From assembly GCA_040954595.2 (NCBI GenBank), contig CM082579.2:12152001-12216000 (forward strand): a DNA stretch of 64,000 bases, given 5' to 3'. This stretch comes from Balanoglossus misakiensis (Eukaryota > Hemichordata). Both the position numbers and the translations under genes were made by a program. The notes beneath the pieces were generated by a model. That model ran no database searches. It was not told the DNA's origin and worked only from the letters and a program-made list of their open reading frames with translations. This document shows, one piece after another, positions 39,016 through 45,000 of the stretch (positions within the stretch are counted from its first letter, which is position 1; each line of letters starts with the position of its first letter).

Positions 39016-42000
39016 TAAACAACAACAATCCATACTTACGGTTTTTAAGAACTGGGGAACACGGTATGCCAAATCCAGCTGCTCTACGCTATCCCTGGAT
39101 AGATACTGTGCCCTGGTCTCCAGTGGTACACAACCCAGGAGGAGGGTATGGACAAAGTACGCGTAAGGTAAATCGCCAAGTCTGCAGATCTGTTGAAATG
39201 TGACATAACCTACTTAGTGAGTGGGAGCACATAAAATTCAAGCATTATCCCGTACATTTCGTGACAAGTGAAACCACAGATACGCAAAAAACATGTAAGA
39301 TCGCTAACACTGAAATATCATCTGGGTATGTGAAATGTCAACAACATTGTATTCGTTTTTCGCAATTAAATCCCACCGTTAATACTTCTCAATATTTGAC
39401 ACATCGTGTATAGAAACAATTCATGAACACCGCACCCACAACATATTACGTCATCATGATGTTGAAGATTTCAATTTTCTGGTACAATATAGTACAATGT
39501 AGCTTTGGAAACGAAGCTGTTCCGCCGGGGGAGGGGATATATCCCCGGGGAATTAGCATATCCCTCCCGGCGGAACAGCTGCGTTGCTACAGCCAGTACG
39601 ATAGATAATACAGCGAACATGAACGGAGTACATTTCTTTATGAACTATACTCACCTTTACACTTGTCTCCCTGACAGTGTCTGTATTCTCTGAAGACCGG
39701 TGCCTTTTAGAAATTTCCTGCAAAGCATCTGAACAGGCCATCATCGTCAATACAGTTCTGATGTTGTAGATTTTGTGTTGTCTGAGATCCTCGGGGAACG
39801 CCATCATCATGTCTCTTATTTGGTCCCAGTCGTGCTACCAGTAAAACAGAAATATGTCGCAGATCAACTTTAACCCTTTCATCCCCACTTCCATCTTTAG
39901 AGGTCCAACTTCCCCCATAGAAAATAATGGATTTGGACTGAACCAAGGTGGTGAAAGGGTTAAAACATTACTGAATGGTAGAGCTGCTGCTTCAACATCG
40001 TTTTAAAAAGGTGCCTTATCTATTTCAAGTACTCTATATTCATGGATCAACGTTGATTTTAGAAGGCGTTATTGAATATCGCATGGATTAGCCATGGAGG
40101 GGCGATTCATATCTGTCAGTCTGGCCCCACAAACTCTTAATACTCTACTGTATCATAGTGACAGTCCGCTATCAACCAGACTTAGGCACATTTGGCTCAC
40201 ATTCCCGATCGCTGGGTGTTTGGGATCGACAGCGTGGGATAAATCAATCACATCACGATTTTCACCATTGTCAACTGATATAGAATACATTGTTATGTCA
40301 ACTTTAAAGGGCGACAACAAGGACCAGAGTCGGACAAAACGAGTCCACACACACCAGGCCGAGACCAGAGTCGGGCACAGACCACCCCTTTCGACTGGGA
40401 CAAAATTGTCCGGACCCATTCACACCTGTTTTTCTTTTTTTTGCTCGGCCACGTACCTGGCTAGAACAAGGGCCTAGCCTTTTTTGAGCAATGTGAACGG
40501 CCTAACTTAGTGATTCGAAAGATTCATCGCTGATTGGATTATGAAGGTTCTCTGCATCTCATTAACGCGCACGAAATGTCACCAAATGGCGATAGGCAGA
40601 AGCTATACACAGGGCCAGACGATAGTCGTACAGTCAAAAATCGATGTTCTTAATTTACACGTAACACATCTTGTGGTGGCACGAGACGCAGAATCTCATA
40701 CAGCAATAGCGGGACCTCGGGCGGTTCATTTTAGACCAGACATTCCCAGAAATCCAGTGCCGGGGTCTTTGGATATGAGGGATTATATTAATCCCCAGGG
40801 CCTGGTTTAGGCTGCGGTGTTTCCGTACCAAACTAATCGCGAGTGAGATTGATATTGAATTGAGAATGTGATCTTGTAAAGGCTAAACGTCGGTGAATGT
40901 GATGGCTGAAAAGCACCCAGAGTGTCCATCTTTTTATTTCGATCACAGATCTCAGACAGAACATCACATGGCGAATAGCAGGGACAAATCAATTATGGAC
41001 CGAGGAAGGTATCTTACCTGAGGTTCAAAAGAAGCTTCTCTTCTGTGTTTCTTCATCACATTCGCGACTGCGATCGCCGTTTTGCCAATGGGTTGGAGAA
41101 GCTGTGACAGTAAAAACGCCACTGTTATGGTCAACCAATAAGTTATTCTGAATCTCTATACGCAAATGTGAACATTGCAAGAAATTTAAATAAAACCACA
41201 TTCTCTCATAACAATGGGAATTTGAAATGCATTTTAAAAGATAACCCCACAAAAATAGAACACAATAATAACGAAACCATGAAACACAAATCGGGGTCTA
41301 AAGTTACCAAACTGTATAGCACTACTCCTTTTACGTAGTCTTTCATGCAGGAAGTGAATTTATGGTCTGACGCCTATCTTAATGTGTCCTGTAGATTTTT
41401 CAAGTGAGGGTGAAGGGTGAGACTAAAACGAAGGAAACCGAAGGAAACTGAAGGACACTGTTTTTTCCATATTTTAGTGCGAATGAAATGGTTTTCTCTG
41501 TGCTGGTGGCCGAAGGACTGGTTTAGCTTCGAATTAAACGCCGAAGGAAAGCGAATGACGCTGATTTATCCATATTTAAGTGCGAAGGAAAAGGTTTTCT
41601 CTATGCTGGTGGCCGAAGGACAGGTTTAGTTCGGTAATTAATTATGCTGGTGGCCGAAGGACAGGTTTAGTTCGGTAATTAAAGCCGAAGGACGGGTGTA
41701 GCTCCGTAATTTTGGCCGAAGGAAAGCGAAGGACACTGATTTTTCCATATTTTAGTGCGAAGGAAACGGTTTTCTGTTTGCTGGGGGCCGAAGGACTGGT
41801 TTAGTTCGGTAATTAAAGCCGAAGGACGGGTGTAGCTCCGTAATTTTGGCCGAAGGAAAGCGAAGGACACTGATTTTTCCATATTTTAGTGCGAAGGACA
41901 CGGTTTTCTGTATGCTAGAGGCCGAAGGACAGGTTTAGCTCAGTAATTAAAGCCAAAGGACGGGTGTAGCTCCGTAATTTTGGCCGAAGGACACTGATTT

Positions 42001-45000
42001 ATCCATATTTTAGTGCGAAGGAAACGGTTTTCTGTATGCTAGAGGCCGAAGGACATGTTTAGCTCAGTAATTAAAGCCGAAGGACGGGTTTAGCTTCGTA
42101 TAAAAGGCCGAAGGAAAGCGAAGGACGCTGATTTATCCATATTTTAGGGCGAAGGACACGGTTTTCTGTATGCTAGAGGCCGAAGGACAGGTTTAGCTCA
42201 GTAATTAAAGCCGAAGGACGGGTTTAGCTTCGTATAAAAGGCCGAAGGAAAGCGAAGGACGCTGATTTATCCATATTTTAGGGCGAAGTAAAGCCAGTAA
42301 GGTGCGGAATTGTGTTTTATCGTTTTTAGAAAGTTTTGCTACAAGTTTAGAAAGCTAAATTAGCTGTAGCTAAATAGTTCTAAACTATCTAAGTTTTAAG
42401 GATAATTATCACTACGATAATTATCGCTGTCTAAATATCGTTCTAAATTTATAAATCAGCCACAATTTAGAAAGCTCCCCCCACCCCGACTAAAATTTTC
42501 TGTCGACGATATATCGGATATTTACGATAATTATCGTCTCTTAACTATCGTTCTAAACTTTCTAAATTAGCCGAAGTTTAGAAAGCCCCCCCCCCCTCCT
42601 CCCTCCGACTAAAATTTTCTGCCGACGATATAAGTGCTGTATTTCCATTTCAATATTTGCGGAATTTTCATGTATGATTTTAATTGGTGCATTTCAATTT
42701 CAATATTTGCGGACGGGAGAATGTTGGGAATCGTTTATTGCCCAAATCAAGCCTTATCTCAAAACTCCTCTCAGTTTATTGAGATATGGGCTTCGTTTGT
42801 ATGACACCATTGTTCTGTGCAACGACTGAAGTCTCAGGTTAATCAATGTCTTAACACCATTGTTCTACCATTATGAGGTGTTGTAAAAGAGTTAGAACTT
42901 CGGCTATATATACCGTTAAAATAAAACAAAGATCACATTTGACTTCCCACCGAAGTACTGGCCATCCCGTCTCTCTCTTCATTTCGAGCCTACTTCCAAA
43001 GTGTACGCCGTACATTTGTAAACGCCCAAGTAGTCCAACTTTCTAAACTGCCGCTAGTTTAGAAAGTTTAGAACGATATTTAGAAAGTGATAATTATCTT
43101 GAAAAAAGCCGTGTTTATCAATATTAGCTAAATTAGCTTCCTTAGACAATACATGTAGTTTAGAAATGCCCCTTCAATAAGACACAATTCCGCACCTAAC
43201 TCAGGAAAGCGAAGGACAGTGATTCTCCATATTTTAGGGAGAAGGACATTAGTATACATCTCTCTGTATCTCGGAACTAGGATATCAATAGTGTGATCTT
43301 GTGTTGAGATCGTTTTTTGTCAGTTGTTTTTCATTTCCAGTTCATGGAACGTAATGTCGGCTATTCCCGGTCACGGTTACTAGAAGAAGACGGTTAGGAA
43401 ACTCTATTGTTCGGAAGGTGTGAACGAGGTGTTAGCTAGGAGAGTACATGTCCGAACCGCTATGTGGGGTTGTATTGGGGAACGTGTTAATTTTTGAACC
43501 CCTTCATCTGCCCTTTTTCGTCAGAGTACAGCGCCACTTTTTTTGTGTACGAGTTCCATATAGGCTTATGGAGTGCACGGTCATAGTCTGTTGGGCTTGC
43601 GACACTCTACCATTGTTTCTTGGGTGGTTAACTAAAAGTCCGGACTCAAATAGCGTCGAATTTTGAACCCCTAGAATTCAACCCTGATGGTCGCATTTCT
43701 GTTTTTTTAAAATATATTTAGATATTTTACACCTTTTTGTATTGCATGGGCTATTTCGTTTATTCCAATTGGAATATTTCGTTGAGATTGCATACCCATT
43801 TCGATACAGTCGTTAACATTATCGATATAGCCTTTGGCGGCCATCTTGTTTGTTTTGGTTCGCATCGAATCTCTAGGGCACAGTCAAGACAAAGAATGTA
43901 TGGCTTCATCATGTCCTTGAAAGTTCAAAATTGTCATAAATGTGCTGTGACTTTATAAATTATCCACTCTCTGTTCTGTTTTCCTCAAATCTGGTGGTAT
44001 ACGTACTGTGCGTGCAAGCAATTCCGTAAACATGAGTATGGTTTGCTTTGGATTGTAGGGGTAATGACGTCATTTTGACCGAGCGGTCAGTTATTCTGTC
44101 TGTTTATTCGTATGGCCAGGCTCGTTAGCACCTGATATCTTTCGTTTACACTAAGTGTTTACCGAGGCGAGCATCTAACAATGGAGAAAAAATAGTTTCC
44201 TAACCGTCTTCTTCTAGTAACCGTGTCCCGGTGAAGCATTTGAGCCCACGGTACAACTGCATGTTTGCTTGTAGAATTTGTTGTTTAATTCAAAAGTATT
44301 GTTACGTAGAATTAGTGATAGCATTTCAGTGAGGTATGTTTGTTTAGATTTGTTTCGTGTAAACATGACACTCTACTTAAGATCTCGACATTGATATCAG
44401 TAACTCTGGTCAGACGTGTACTAGCTGACGCCAAGTCTCTGATAATCGTGAGAGAATCGTGTCCTGCGCCCTAAAATAAGGAAATATGACTGTCCTTCCT
44501 TTTCCTTCGCCCTAAAAAATGGAAATATGACTGTCCTTCGGTTTCCTTCGCCCTAAATTACTGAGCTACACCTGTCCTTCGGCCTCTAGCATACAGAAAA
44601 CCTCGTCCTTCGGCCGAAAATATGGAAAAATCAGCGTCCTTCGGTTTCCTTCGCCCTAAATGACTGAGCTACACCTGTCCTTCGGCCTCTAGCATACAGA
44701 AAACCTCGTCCTTCGGCCGAAAATATGGAAAAATCAGCGTCCTTCGGTTTCCTTCGCCCTAAATGACTGAGCTACACCTGTCCTTCGGCCTCTAGCATAC
44801 AGAAAACCTCGTCCTTCGGCCGAAAATATGGAAAAATCAGTGTCCTTCGGTTTCCTTCGGCCAAAATTACGGAGCTACACCCGTCCTTCGGCGTTTCATT
44901 CGAAGCTAAACCAGTCCTTCGGCCTCCAGCATACAGAAAACCACGTCCTTCGCACTAAAATACGGATAAATAAGTGTCCTTCGCTTTCCTTCGGCCAAAA

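Noticed and set aside
40153-40477. Overlapping frames of 88 and 127 codons in helicase intron 4
   Set aside because: No family resemblance, no splice pair needed between exons 4 and 5, and neighbouring exons already join in phase.
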